The translations under genes were made by a program, and so were the position numbers. Below, piece by piece: positions 15,600-28,980 of a DNA stretch of 64,000 bases. The stretch comes from Urechis unicinctus (taxonomy: Eukaryota > Annelida > Polychaeta > Xenopneusta > Urechidae): assembly GCA_034190875.2 (NCBI GenBank), contig CM067357.1, positions 1,899,726 through 1,963,725 of the forward strand, read 5' to 3'. The number at the start of each line of letters is the position of its first letter. The stretch's first letter is position 1. The notes under the pieces were generated by a model. It did not search any database, was not told the origin of the DNA, and worked only from the letters and a program-made list of their open reading frames with translations.

Positions 15600-18500
15600 C
15601 ACAGTTACATTTTGAACCATGATTTGTGGTTCAAAAAAGTAATCTTGGTTAAATACTAGGCAAGGGCCTAATTCTGTAATAATACAGGTTTAACACTGGA
15701 AATATTTGTTCTGAGGTTGGATTCACTGAAGTTGTATTAATTTAAGCCATAATTTTGAATTCCGGACCTTCTTTTTTTAAATTTGTATATTTTTACCTTA
15801 CAACCAATTTGTCGCTTGATTAAAAACACTTTTTTACTTATTTATTTCGAATATGTTTGTACCAACTATAGACAACATGCCATATCAATGTTTGGCCAAC
15901 ATTGTCTACAATTTTCACGAACATCTTGTAACTTTTCACAAAAATGGAAAAATATATATTTGGATCGCACGCTGCCACAATTTGACAAGCTTGGCTTGGT
16001 CAGCTATATGCGTATGTTGAGATCGCTTGATTTCCATCTGCGGCGCAGTGCGAAGGTTAGTCGGCTCGTTCTTAATGATTTTCCAAATCAAATATTTATT
16101 TATTGGAAGTGCGTAAATATTTTAACTCTTGACTTATTGATTTGCGAACTGACCAAATGTCCAAAGGTGATCTAGACATAACAGGAAATTGAAATGTTAT
16201 ACAGTTGAAAAATTTGGGCGATAACGGAGTGTATTTGGGCTGCTCATTCCACGTGCCTCTACGAGCAGTCTTCAGATTTATTCTTCAGGCCGTAAAACAT
16301 CTTTTATATCCATAAATTCTGGAACGTATTAAAATCGTAATACATGTGACAATAGTGTGACTGAAAGTATTGAAAACTGTAAACAATTTTATTATCAGTG
16401 GTGTGGGAGATTAAGTTTAAATTGCCGATTATACTTATGGTCTCTTGGGTTATTGACTAACTTAGTGAGCAACTGAGTTAGCACATTTGAAGCGATTGAC
16501 AGCGATTAAAATACATGGGGGCGGCGGGCGAATTTGCATCCGTATATCCGACCGATAGAGTTGCGGCTAACCAGAAAAAAAAGCATCCACAGAAAATCAT
16601 TAGGGACTGGACTTGATATGAATTATGTATTTCGTTTGAATGATTCTATTCAATAATACCAGATTATTTATTTACAGCTCCTAATATTTCTCAGTTTAAT
16701 ATGTATGATATATTTCCTTAGTAAGGTGGTCAATCAAACATTTTGAAAACATCACAACAGTTCAGTGGAAGTAGCTCAGCTAGAGTGTTCCAGAACTCTC
16801 TATTATTTGTAAATCCGACAGTCTGTTATTGGGATGCTATGGTGTCAAAATAAGGCTATTTATACATAGAATAAACGAGTTAATTTATCACATTCCTTTT
16901 AATACGGTAAAGCACCTCACTACTTAATAAGTAATGGACTCCTTTAATGATGTTGAAACTAAAAGTATTAGCTGTGATATTATTCAGTACATGAAATCAA
17001 AAACATAGTACTTTTACCAATGAAACTATAACATGAGGCTCATGGGCCGCAAAGCTCTGGTGCCAACTATGTGACAACAAACACAAGCATTTTGCATAGT
17101 TTTGAATGGCATAGTTAAAGGCTCACAGAACCCCACAAATTAGGTCACATTGACTTGAAGGCCTGCCATTCTTGTGGCTGAAGAATGTGGGAGTGGTAAC
17201 CAACTCTCACCAGCAGAGGGCAGAGGTCCAAAATGTTCACATACAAGTGCCCTCTGCAAGCAGAATAAATTACAACTTACCCAATAAAGCAAACCCTAGC
17301 TAAGTAGAGATCAAAATATGTTTTTTGAAGTAATAAACACACCTCTAGTGACCAAGAGGCTGCTTACTCTGTGTTGTAGCTAGCATTACACTAAGCAAAC
17401 CTACGATTGCTAATTGGATGTAGTAATATACGCTCAAAATCAAGGTATATAACCAATCGATACACGATACACCGTTATTTTGAACAATCAAAGGAATAAC
17501 AAATCTTAAAAAGAAATCTATTTTACGCACTTTAATTTTAAATCCGGAGCAAACTTCTAGTCATAACTGTTGAATTATACAAGCTAAGGTCATATCGACT
17601 CTTTAACTATATTTTTATGTCTGTTGCGCCATAAGACTCGCACCTTAACGCATTGGTTTTACAGCTGTCAAACCGCCAAAACACTCCGTCGTGGTAGGGC
17701 GGTGCCTAACTCGCTTTCTTCACAACCGTGTAAAGAATACGCGTGTAAGGAAACACCTACAACAAGTTTATCGAGACAAAGCATACTGCAACCCGCGTAA
17801 CCTAGTAACAAGCGCCTCTGTTTTTAATTCGTCGGGTAGCGGTAGAGGAATGCAACTTGTGGTTAAACCGTACACGACTGAGTGCGTTTTAATAACTAGC
17901 ATTGAAAGTACTTCACACGCGAAACTGGCGTATGGGCCAGTGCTGTACGGTTACGGATTATTATTCTCTTACGCACTCAGCTCCTCAGCGAAACCCCAAT
18001 CTTCTCTGCTTCAGTGTTTGCTCGAGATAAAACTCACTCGTCAAGGGGACTTCCCTTTCGGTACCCCGATATTTTAGTATGTTACGTCATCACAAATTGT
18101 ATGTTTACACCAAGTGTATTTGATTGATACGAACTCTGGGTGATTTGATGGAGAGTTTTCCTCAAGTTCGCAGACAAATATGGATGGTACTGCGTGCATT
18201 GCGTCAAACAGATACAAGTTGTGAACGGTTAAATCGGGTAATTATTTGTTTAGCAAAGCTAGTGTCAAATAGAATGCTTTGTCAAAGACAATAGTGATTT
18301 GTCTGCAGCGATCTTGGATCCGAGGAACCTTGTTGACTGTTTGTTATAAATGGTCTACCGCATGTTAGTTTCTGACGTTGGTTCCGAAATAACTATTCAG
18401 GTATACTTTAAGTTAGTGATGTGTCAAATTAAGGGTCAGTTTTAGCTCTGCTCTCAAGCTTTTTTTTTATCAAGCAAACTTACAGCCCCAAATTACACAT

Positions 18501-19400
18501 GGACCACTCTTATTTTGATGGTCATTTATTTTCGAAATATCATCTTTGCATGACGTTTCATCCCTGATATGCTAATCAAATTCTTAAAACAAATCTAATA
18601 TTCTATGTTAACTATATTGGGAATATTTCTAATTGCATCTTTTCTCATTAAGCAAGCTAGCCGCCCCAAATTATACATAGACCATTTTTATATTGATTGA
18701 TTAATATCACATTATCAGTCCTATAGGACTTATAATCCATGTTGTTCCATGGGCTATTTTCTCACTTTCAATGTTTAAAATATCTGAGGAGTTGTGTCCC
18801 AGCTTGTAACAACTCCTACTGAATGCATTTGATCTGGCAGGAACTGTCTTGTTTGTAACTGTCCACTTTGTTTTAAGAGTGTTTTTACTTATTATTTCTG
18901 ATCTCGTACCTTACCCTTGTCCAAAGGTTTCTACCAACAAGTAATACTGAACTAAAAGAGGCAAAGAAGCTAATTGATGAAAATTGGCAACCAAACACTT
19001 AACAATAACAGATAATAATAAGGTGAAGGTCATCTCCGATTTTTCTCAATACCCAAGATAGAAGTGGTGGTGAGACTATAATAAAATCAATTATATCATA
19101 TATCTGCAGTGAATCCATGGTTGAGAGGAAGCAACCGTGTGAGCTTTGTGTAAGAAGTGAATCATTGTGATTTATTAAGTGAATTTCTTTTCTAGGATAT
19201 CATGCATAGGCATGATTGAATACCCTGGTTATATCTTCATTATGTGTATCTCAAAATATAAATAAGGTGCTTATCAATTCTCATGTGCTTGATTATGTAT
19301 TTTAAGTGAAATTTTGAATGTAGGTGTTTAATTGCAATATGAAGTTGGTCATGAATTAATCAAAAATATAGTGTTCAAATGCTTTCAGTTAAATGCTTCC
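15600..19400. other. Mostly non-coding; possible promoter side of the 19.4-kb gene
   Basis: Frames at 15783-16175 and 17691-18077 are open for about 130 codons each but resemble nothing I know. 17680-18060 is richer in CpG than its surroundings and lies 1.4-1.7 kb upstream of the multi-exon gene, so it could be a promoter-proximal or 5' UTR region; that is inference. Two CTCF-like motifs are near 17210-17260. Confidence 0.4.
17210..17259. promoter_or_regulatory. Pair of oppositely oriented CTCF-like motifs
   Basis: CCAGCAGAGGGCA at 17210-17222 fits the vertebrate/insect core CCASYAGRKGGCR. TGCCCTCTGC at 17250-17259 is a partial match on the opposite strand. Whether CTCF of this animal uses the same motif is unknown. 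Confidence 0.3.
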
Positions 19401-22400
19401 ATGGCGAACTTTTCGTATGGAAGACGAATGGTGAGTTTATCCATATTTAGCAAGTGTGATGCATGTTAGAAATACCAATTGTTTCCATCAAATCTATAAA
19501 TGTATATATATTTATATAGTTCACTCACTGATATTTTCTGCACTTGTTAATTCCTGTATGAATTGGGAACAAACAATCTCTTGATCCACATATTCCTCAT
19601 TTGTAAGGTTTTGCTTTGATTTATCATAATACAGGTTGACGCCTCAATGCTGATGGTCAAACAAGGAAGCTGTCCTCTTTCAGGGAGAACATTCAGAGTA
19701 GATGAACCTCTCTGTATAAATAAAGAGAAGGTATTTGTTCATTATTTTATTTCTATTTTTAATTCTGGTCCATTAGTATACATAGTTATGTTACATATGC
19801 AACATATTGTATTTTGGCACTAATATTTCAGAAGAAAGGACCCAGTAAACAAGGTGATCTTGTGCAAATATTAAGTGACAGATTTATTTCATTTAATCAT
19901 TTCACTGATGATTCACTGTTGATTTATGTTGGCTTTTTTTTTTAAAGGTTTGTGCTTAACATTTGTGTATATAACAATTTCATCATTGTTAACCCAGAAT
20001 ATTAATAAACGACATGAGTGACAGTGTTTTCCCTGTTCAGGTATATGTTCATATATTACTTTCACATACTGACCCATCTTATGAATAGTGATATGTGAAC
20101 TGTTTATAAACAATATGTTAATTTTATCTAGGGAGACCTTCACAACCGAGAACCTCGGATTCTCTTGTATCCTCATCAAAGGGGTCTCCTCTGGTCTCTC
20201 AACCAGGATCTCCTGTGATCTCTCAGCATGGGTCTCCTATGTCTCAGTTTGGGTCTCCTGTGGTCTCTCAGCATGGGTCTCCTGTGATCTCTCAGCATGG
20301 GTCTCCTGTGGTCTCTCAACCAGGATCTCCTGTGATCTCCCAGTATGGGTCTCCTGTGGTCTATCAGCTTGGGTCTCCTGTGGTCTCTCAGCTTTGGTCT
20401 CCTGCGGTCTCTCAGCATGGGTCTCATGTGGTCTCTCAGCACGGGTCTCCTGTGGTCTCTCAGCATGGGCCTCCTGTGGTCTCTCAGCTTGTGTCTCCTG
20501 TGTCTCAGCATGGGTCTCCTGTGGTCTCTCAGTGTGGGTCTCATGTGGTTTCTCAACCAGGATCTCCTGTGATCTCTCTGCAAGTTACTCCTGAGACATC
20601 TGAACAATGGACTCCTCTGATCTCTCAGCATGGGTCTCCTGAGATCTACCATCAGGGGTCTCCTGTGATCTTGGTAGCTTGTGAAGGTATTGTGTTCACA
20701 TTCTCTGTGCACAATCTATGTAATGATCGATATATCTCAGCACAAAATTTCTTATCTGACATTAGGCTCATGATGATTGCTGCTAATCAACGCGAATCAA
20801 CATGGATACAAGAGCTGTTTTTAATTAGTTGTCACTGTTTACATACTTGTATTCATAATACACTGAACACTCAGTACTTGGTGTCATCTCTAAAGTAAAG
20901 TTTTCTGTAATGTCATCTTTTATGTAACAATGACTTAATGTTATCTGTATAATAATGAGTAGAGTTTATGAAAAATGGATTTAACCTTGCTTTGTGTTGC
21001 CAAATGCTTTGATATGGCCATATGATTATTTCATTTTGCTGTCTTAGAGAGAGTTGAAGACAGTCAAAGCAGTTTCATTGAGCAGCCTGGTTAGTAATCT
21101 TGTTTACATAATGTTATACTTGGTTCTTAATTTCTTATCTTTCTTGACGTCTAATTATTAATGTCAAAATTGTTTTAGGTGGCAGATATGGAATTGCTCT
21201 AAGTGATCTGACCTTTTGTGGCTTACTCAAGGTAGATTCGGTATTTTGTCAGGCATACTTCTTGTTAATGCAATAATCCAACTAGTTTGTTGGGTGTAAT
21301 ATCTTATTTCCACAATATCTAAGCAATGAATGTTTTAAATCTGCTTTATGTTTGGTCATGGGTTTCATTCCCATCCTCAGCATTTTGACTGTAAAAAACA
21401 TTTAATTATTTTTGTCAGTTTCTATTACATTTTTGAAAGGTACATATTTTTACAACAACATTGAGATTTGATAGCTGGTTTCATCAACATTATGATATGT
21501 TTATGAAAATGGTTAAGTTTATGTGACATCTGTGTTTTTTGCAGAAGTCTGTCGTACCTGATTCTGGATCCCAAGATGGTTGCTATGCTTAACATATTGT
21601 ATTACTATTCAGCAATTATGAAGTATATGTATCATCATCAGTTTCCACTATGTTATGTTATGTTGTAATTAAAGGTGAGTCAGACCCCTTTAGGAATGTT
21701 CATGATGAGGCAGCTGAAATAGAGGTCCCCACTGTACCTTCTTTGAGTTCATGCTTGGTTGAGGGATCTGGTCAAGCTGATGAAAATGCTATTGCCAGCT
21801 TTTCATGCCAGGTATGTCACCGTACGTTTAAGAAGAAGGGAGGATACACCGTGCACATGAAAACGCACACAATGCAGAGTGAGTAGAGCTTGTGAGCTTA
21901 TGTTTTATTAATTTTGTATGTCAATGATTGCTTTTCTTTTGTACCGACTGAATGAAATGTCTAAATGAATGTGTTTTGACTTAAATTGTATTTATTGAAA
22001 ACAGAACCAACAGGCATTGCTAAGAAAAGACTCTCCAGAAAGTGTCCCTATTGTTGGAAAAATCAAAGCAACTTAACGAGGCATCTTAAACAGCAGCATA
22101 AAGAACACAAGGAAGTAGCAGCCATTGTGAACAGCAATATGTCAGCATTGAATGCACGCAGGGCATTTGCCAAGATACGTAATGCAGGCATCTTAGCTAG
22201 GAACAAAGCCCAAGTCATGGCTGGAGATGATGGAACTGACTTTGAACGAATCAAATCAGTATCTTCAGCAGCCTCTGACAAGTCAGAAACAGTCATGCAC
22301 TGCAATGTTTGTAGTGGCAGTTACTCAAACAAGTACTTCTATCGCCACAAGTTGATCTGTAAGAAGTCAGAGTCTAATAGGCCTGCACAACCAGTTTTAA

Positions 22401-22936
22401 CCACCCTTTTGGGCATTAAGGAAACTGATGATTTTCTTGATGTATTAAGCAGGTTCCAGACCAATGAAATTGGCCACACATGTCGCACAGACCAAACAAT
22501 CAAATTAATTGGCAGGCATTTGTGGCAGAAGGATAAAACAAAGGTGGACAAGCATGATGAAGTAAGAAAAAGTGTAATGTCGGATATGAGAAACTTGGCC
22601 AACTTGTATCTCAACTTCAAAAGTTGTGTAAAGAATGACAGCAAGTTTCAGGATGCAGCTGATATGTTTGACCGTAAACACTGGAGTGCTCTTCAGGAGG
22701 CAATAGTAAATGTCACTACCAATGATCTGGAAACACATGAAAAACCAATCAAGTATGGCTTAAAAAACACCCTGTATTACCTGCTAATTAAGGCAGCTGA
22801 TGTTCTGCTGGGCAATGAGTTGGCTCAAAAGGGTCAGGAAATGAAAGTTCAAGAAATCAAAAACTTTTTGATTCTGCTCAAACACAACCAGAACAGTCTG
22901 TTTGGTGATTCTAAGTATTTGATAAATAAAGCCTGA
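19401..22936 (+). CDS. Zinc-finger protein with SPVVSQHG-type tandem repeats (9 exons, 655-codon readable part)
   Basis: Proposed exons are 19401-19430, 19635-19730, 19832-19853, 20132-20686, 21048-21089, 21179-21231, 21545-21578, 21675-21878 and 22005-22936. All have GT-AG borders and agreeing phases, totalling 656 codons with the final TGA. Exon 4 encodes about 16 copies of an eight-residue repeat (SPVVSQHG, with QPG/QLG variants). Exon 8 has a C2H2 finger (CQVC...HMKTH). Exon 9 has CPYC...HLKQQH and a C2HC-like CNVC...HKLIC. The TGA at 22934-22936 probably replaces an arginine codon, because the family's tyrosine-recombinase domain continues just downstream. So the protein is either truncated to a recombinase-less form or is a pseudogene. 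DNA binding in the nucleus is inferred from the fingers. Exon 7's donor (GTTGCT) is weak. Confidence 0.65.
20180..20580 (+). repeat. 24-bp coding minisatellite within exon 4
   Basis: Units of TCTCCTGTGGTCTCTCAGCA type in near-perfect register with the reading frame, each coding eight residues. Two units are shortened by three or six bases yet keep frame. The reverse strand is also open, which is a composition effect. Confidence 0.85.
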
Positions 22937-23776
22937 CAAGAAAAACTCAGACTTCCTGAAAGAACACCACCTGAAGAAACCATGAGTGTTCTTCGTAATT
23001 ACACGCTAGATAGAATCAAGGAATTGGTTGCAGCTAATGAAATTGGCAAGACAGAGTATGTTGAAATGAGAAATTTAGTTTGTTGTCGGATGACATTGTT
23101 TTAATGCTAGGCGTGGAGGTGAGGCTTCAAGGCTGAAAGTGAGTCAATGGATGAACAGATCAAAGTGGTTAGACAGTGATCAAGTGAAGCAACTCTCAGA
23201 TGAAGAACAACAGTGGTTCAAAGAATTGACCATCTTGTATGGAACTGGAAAGGGAACCACCTCGTGAGCTGTATTATCCCAAATGACTTAGTGGCTGCTA
23301 TTGAGATACTTATATCTGCTGATATCAGGAAAAGGGCTGGGGTTCTGGATGAAAATGACTTTCTGTTCCCTAGTACAGGTTCCACTCTACACTGTGGTGG
23401 ATGGGATGCTACCAAATATGTTTGCATACAAGCAGGAATACAAACAGACCTGATTAATGCTACCAACCAGAGAGGTAGACTATCTACCTTGTATGCTGCC
23501 CAAGACATACCAGAGAATCAACGGGAGTTTTTTTACTCGCACATGGGGCATAGTGCTCAGGTGAATGCTGGCACATATCAAAGACCACTCGCTGTGCAAG
23601 CCGTCACAAGAGTCGGGAGCTACCTATTGACTGTGGATAGTCAGCTTGCTGGGGAAAGAGGTGAGTTATTATCTCAGTTATGCTGTCATATGTTTGCTCT
23701 GATAAAACTGTAAATTATAGATGAATATAACATGTAACTTCTAGATTATGATGATTCAGATGTAATCATTTATTAA
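22937..23776 (+). pseudogene. Tyrosine-recombinase (Crypton-like) domain, disrupted
   Basis: It continues exon 9 of the upstream gene, which ends at a GTGAGT donor after 23660, and then exon 10 from 23745. Visible tyrosine-recombinase landmarks are the first arginine in ARRGGE (about 23105), the lysine region TGKG/WKGNHLVS (about 23245), a box II where the usual H-x-x-R reads QRGRLS so the histidine is missing, then YSHMGH and the tyrosine in AGTYQR (about 23575). Breaks are TGA at 22934-22936, a one-base shift at about 23100 in a T run, a second shift at about 23250, and TAA at 23774-23776. Splice sites remain good. Cryptons and host genes derived from them share this domain; mobility of this copy is very unlikely. 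Confidence 0.7.
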
Positions 23777-25124
23777 GAAGGCTCTTCTAGCAGCATTTCA
23801 TTTGAGGACAAAGCCAGTAAAATTGTTCTGGACATGTGGAACAAGATGTACTTGATTTCTCAAAATGCTAAGGCATTAACAATTGAAAGTCCAGTCACTT
23901 AATCAAGCAATTATTTGCAATTATATTTCAGTCACCCCTTTACTGAGTGCTGATGCTCCAGACCCTGGTCCATCCTCTTCTTATGAGCATGCCACTACTA
24001 AAGGTTCTGTCACTAATCATGATGATTCAACAATGTTGTCTGATGGATCTGTTGAAACAGGTTGGATACTCTATGACATTCCTATAAATTGGATAAAAGT
24101 GCATTATATCCATTGCTTCTGAAATATTTAAAGATAATGCTACTATAAGCTGATCACTACTCAGTGCTTTATCTGTCAGCTATTTATTTACACATTGGCT
24201 TTGGAGTCATTATTATACAAATATGATTGTGTATATTGTCCCTACACTACAGTTTTATGCATATTAGGCAGCCAAACACTGATTGAGGACTCACTCCAAT
24301 GTTCTACCTCTGAGGATACTGGTATTAAGATCACTTCTGATGAAGATAGCTGTCCTGTGGCTAACAGCAGTGAGTCAATGCAAACTTTCTTATCTCATTT
24401 ATCTGTTTTACAGGCTGTCAGCTGTTAAACTTCTTTTTTATTTGGGGATCATCTCTCACTTCACTAATAATTGTTGTGTTTTATGTGACATCTTCATTTT
24501 GTTGGGGATGGATGGGGGGGGGGGGGTGTAAAATGTTATATTGAAATTACTTTCATATTTCACCAATCATTCCTGAATGTTTGACTGAAATGATTTATAG
24601 GATATATTTTGCATCAGTTAAAAAGGGCAAGATGGACCACAGCCCAAACAAAGCTCATCCAAACAGAGTTCAAGAAGTGGGTCCAGCTCCCAAGTCCAAT
24701 AAAAAAATTACCTGGTAAACCTGATTCTTTAATTTTACTTTATTTGTAATAGTGGATGTAGCACCTTAAAAATATCAGTGGTTATCTGATTCACAGCTTC
24801 TGGTCTTAATACCAATTTCAAACTACATGTTTTTGTAATGACATTATTACTTGACAGGTATGGGCATCTTGATACTTTTGTTTATTGTATACATTTATTC
24901 TTAAATTTGCATTTTCTATTTCCTTTATTAAGCGTCTTTTATGGATATATTCTCATTCTGCTAATTGGTGTAAAATGTGGTTTATTATTATAGGGAAGAA
25001 GTTGATTGAGTCCTTCATGGAGACCAAGGATTGGCCCTTCAATAACTCGCAAGTTAGGACAAAGATAATGAATGAACAGAGGAAATGTCAACTCAGTTTA
25101 CGTAAAAATCTAAATTTTAAATAA
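23777..25124 (+). pseudogene. 3' exons of the same gene, with W-T-type C-terminal domain
   Basis: Likely exons are 23777 to about 23890 (tail of exon 10), 23932-24060, 24268-24369, 24618-24714 and 24994-25124 (stop TAA). The first ones encode acidic, serine-rich linker (DAPDPGPSSS, SEDTGIKITSDED). The last two join in phase and give RARWTTAQTK ... FKKW ... LPGKKLIESF ... WPFNNSQVRTKI, resembling the Trp-rich helical (Myb/SANT-like) tail of zinc-finger/recombinase proteins. Phase between 24369 and 24618 does not match, so an exon is missing from my model or lost. An AATAAA at 25427-25432 is a plausible poly(A) signal. Confidence 0.55.
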
Positions 25125-25426
25125 TTGCAAATGTTCATGCTTGTACTTTACCTGTTGGAAGATATTATTGTTAGTATTATTGCTTTACTTGTTCAATATC
25201 CCATAAAGTTAATAACATTGTAGGGTCTCTCTTATAAGTCAAACAATTTCTGTATTATTCTATTTCACCAGTATATTGCATGTAATTTTTATTGTACTAA
25301 TTTTCTACCCCTATGTATAACATGTAACCTTATCAGAGGCCCAGTTGTTATTGCTGCCAGTAAAACTTTGTAAGCAAGTTTTTGTAACTGTCTGAATTAA
25401 CTTTATTTGTCTCTTGCATATTTTTG

Positions 25427-25432
25427 AATAAA
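25427..25432 (+). terminator. Putative poly(A) signal AATAAA
   Basis: First good AATAAA on the plus strand about 300 bp after the TAA at 25124. Confidence 0.45.
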
Positions 25433-25649
25433 AATGAATAATTCCTGTTTCTGCTAATATTACAATAAATATAATCAATTTAAACAAACTTCACCTAAAT
25501 TAGTTACATTTTATATACAGATATTTAATTCGGGTGCCATTTACAACTTCTCTTTCTATTTGAGTTATAATTCAAGTTGATATAGAAACTTATACTCATT
25601 TTGTCCATAATGGTTGTGTATGTAATCAAAGTGATTGTATGTAACATTT

Positions 25650-26095
25650 TGGTTGTGTATATAGTATGAGTCAAATTGGTGTATATGTATGTAACAATAT
25701 GGTTTGATGTTTTGCATGACCATTGGTGCTTAACTTTTTGAACCGCCTTTTTTTAACCAAAAAACATCATCTCTCCAAATAAAATGTTTATAAAAATTAA
25801 CTTAATTTGACTAAAATTATCATTCAACTATGTAACATATGAGTCATTTGTCATTGGCATGATTTTTGGTGTATGTATATATGTGTGGTCAACAATATGA
25901 GTATGTAACAATATGGTTGATGTTTTGCATGACCATTGGTGCTTAACTTTTTTGAACCGCCTTTTTTTAACCAAAAAACATCATCTCTCCAAATAAAATG
26001 TTTATAAAAATTAACTTAATTTGACTGCTGAAAATGGTGGTTCAACTATGATAACATATGTAAAAAATGATTTGTCATTGGCATATGTGTAAGAC
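25650..26095 (+). repeat. Tandem duplication, period about 214 bp
   Basis: About 126 bp starting GTATGTAACAATATGG at 25687 recurs almost exactly at 25901, with flanking similarity on both sides (TTTGTCATTGGCAT). Two copies, few differences, so recent. Confidence 0.8.
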
Positions 26096-26147
26096 AAAAA
26101 ACCCAAATGGTGGTATATATGGATATTGTACAAAATGGTAGCTATAT

Positions 26148-26149
26148 AA

Positions 26150-26227
<78 letters not shown>
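26148..26227. repeat. (TA)n microsatellite
   Basis: About 80 bp of pure TA directly after the 214-bp tandem duplication. Confidence 0.95.
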
Positions 26228-26229
<2 letters not shown>

Positions 26230-26299
26230 AGTTCAGCATGTTCACCTGATATGATGATAATCCATTTATCTGACATTCCATTGTATTGAACACTACATT

Positions 26300-28980
26300 G
26301 GTTTAATCACGTATATATTGTGCATAACAAGGCCATTGTACACAGTGGACCCTCATAAGAGCATGTACAGAGGCTTGAGTGGGAGTGAATTGTTATACTC
26401 AAATCGACCCTCCCTTCCCTACGAGTCACACTCGCGAGTTGCAAAGTGTTAGGCGCCTCAAGCCAAACATCATAAATAATTTATTTTGCTTCGAGCACCT
26501 ATTGACACTAATACGGCAGAGCAGAATTCAGTGATTTAGTTAAGAGCTTTCAAGTTGTCTTTTAACCGGAACTCTTGAGCATTTTAAGGTGTTATATGAT
26601 AATAATCAATAATACATATTATACTGAACAGACCGGTTCCACACAATTAAAATGCAGTTCAGTATTCCTCTGATGATATGATTATCAAACGATCAAGCAC
26701 TCAATTATAATGATCACATTAATAGTTCAATCACGAATCCATCGCGCCCAACAATATCAGTGGATACACACTAGATCAGAGGTGTACCGAAAACCGCGCT
26801 ACAGATCCGCCATATTAAATAATAGAATGAATGTCCGTCATATAATATTCATACGACAAATATCACAGATCTACAGCGCAACCCACATCCACTTTATATC
26901 AAAGATCTAACATACAAATCTGTTATATATCCGCTATGTATAGCATGACCACAATCAAACATACGTCCATCATAAAATAAACGTACAACATATATCGCAG
27001 ATAAATCATAAGGCAAAGAGCTACAACACTACCTTAATCCATTTTTTATCATACAAAGCACCATACAGCTGTAGTCACCTTTATGTGAAAGACCCACCAT
27101 TCAGTGCAAATCATTACAGCATAAATTACAGATCCACACTACACACTCCCAATACGGCATACACCCTCTTTATATTGTAGATTCATCCTGCAACACATAT
27201 TCCCAATAAGACACGCATTCACCCTATATTACGAATCCGTCATATAATGCACATTTCCCGTGCAATAAGCATCTACTTTATGTTACAGGCGGCTGTATTT
27301 TATACATTCATGTATGATGACTTGCCAATGCTTTCTACAATACTCGTCATGCGTAGTTTGTATCGTTCACCATATGCGGCATAGGACCCTAAGTTTTGTT
27401 TTAACATTTCGCTATGAACATCACTAATCTAACTAACGTTAACATCGTGTTTGGAAGTGAATTGGCGAGTTCATTGCTGACTGCATGATGAGGAGAAAGT
27501 CGATCAATATCAACGAATAAGTAATGGTTTACTTCCAATAACGTACGATTAAATCTGATTTTCTCCGTGGCATAGGAGTTGGTAGACGTTTTAATCCCTC
27601 TCCGACGGACATCATTAAGGAATAAGTTGTTTGGCATGGGTGACTCAAGTTTGATGGATCTTCCCCCATCCTTTCGTTCGACTTTTTAATTGTATTGCAG
27701 ATCAATTACTCGTGTGCTCAATAATGCAAGGCCCGGCAATATGACACGATGTTATAGCTGGAAGGCCAGATGTTGAGAAAATCTACTCTGACTGCCACCC
27801 ATGAAATAGTCACCATCATCTATTGTTCATTTAATGCACTATGGTGTGAGCTCTCGGGGAATCGAACAGAAGTAAGCAAGTGGTTCAAACAATAACCTTA
27901 CTAACCCTCATCCATGAGAATGATATTAATGGTATCAATCGCATATGTTGTCGCCGAATACGGCATCCATTGATCGACCTGGTTATGTCATTTATTCTTG
28001 TGACTTACTTGCAGCTAGGTAGATACAGGGTGTTTACCTAGTGTATATTGGTTCATCTTCCTATATTGGCATCATATTATCCGGATGTCATTTGTCTGCA
28101 GTGTATACGTCTATGTTGACGCTCGTTTATCTAGCAACGATCCATGGTGTTTTCTTAAGCATATTGTGCCATGGCAAGTGCCGGGTGCTCCTGTACAAAT
28201 ATTCGCATTGTTCATGTTGGCGTTTTAATTATAAATCATTGTCAAAACACTTTTTCCCTATTTTAATTTAACACCGTACTGGATGGATGACAATTGATGC
28301 CTATTTGATAACCGGGTATATGAAATGAAAATATTTAGTCAGGCTAATTGTTTTCATGAGGCCATTAGCTTAGTGAATCCAATCATTCGAGTTTGTCAAT
28401 AGTCAAATCGGGCAAACGACATCGAGCCAGTGTTATAGTCAGTTGATAGATATAGATGTCGAATCTTCTGACTGCCGTGCTATAGTTGATCTATACATCT
28501 CGAGGCTCTTGAGTTTTGGCGGTATGCGCTCGATGCACAAACACACATTAACTTCTCATATTGTGCCAGTATTGACACTATATAATTTGTACATTCAACG
28601 AATAATGTGACGAAAGAACCCTATGGTACAAGTTAGCGTAATTAGACGAATGATCAATGAAGCACGTAGATAATCATTTTGTCACCTTCCTATAAGTCAA
28701 ATACTTGGGGTGCCGAAACGATGTTGAGACAGGGCGGCTTCTGTGAGCACATCATTACATGTTAAAGGCCTCTCTACCTTATGTCGTAAGTAGTTTTTAT
28801 AAAATATAACATAGAATTATTTGACATAAGATGTCCATCTTGTTTAATGCAATCTACATTATTTTGCTGTTGTTCTTTAATGGTACATTTTACGATGTAG
28901 TTGCTGGTTATGCTCTAATGAATATTACGCCAAGACGCGGGAGGGAATATTTCTAATACACCGTCCCTTGTAACTGCTTG
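26300..28980. repeat. Diverged duplicates of the 3-4 kb segment (repeats 'b' and 'c')
   Basis: 26450-26530 matches 14080-14170. 26790-27290 is an irregular series of ACAGATCCRCC-type motifs like 3320-3600. 27960-28200 parallels 3660-3900 (ending CATATTGTGCCATGGCAAG versus CATATCATGCCATGGCAAG). The order b then c is the same as upstream of the lectin gene, but no lectin exon follows. Confidence 0.5.

Noticed and set aside
20176..20712. 178-codon antisense frame rich in RRP/LRDH
   Set aside because: Mirror of the coding minisatellite. The plus-strand frame fits the exon phases on both sides; the antisense one has no such support.
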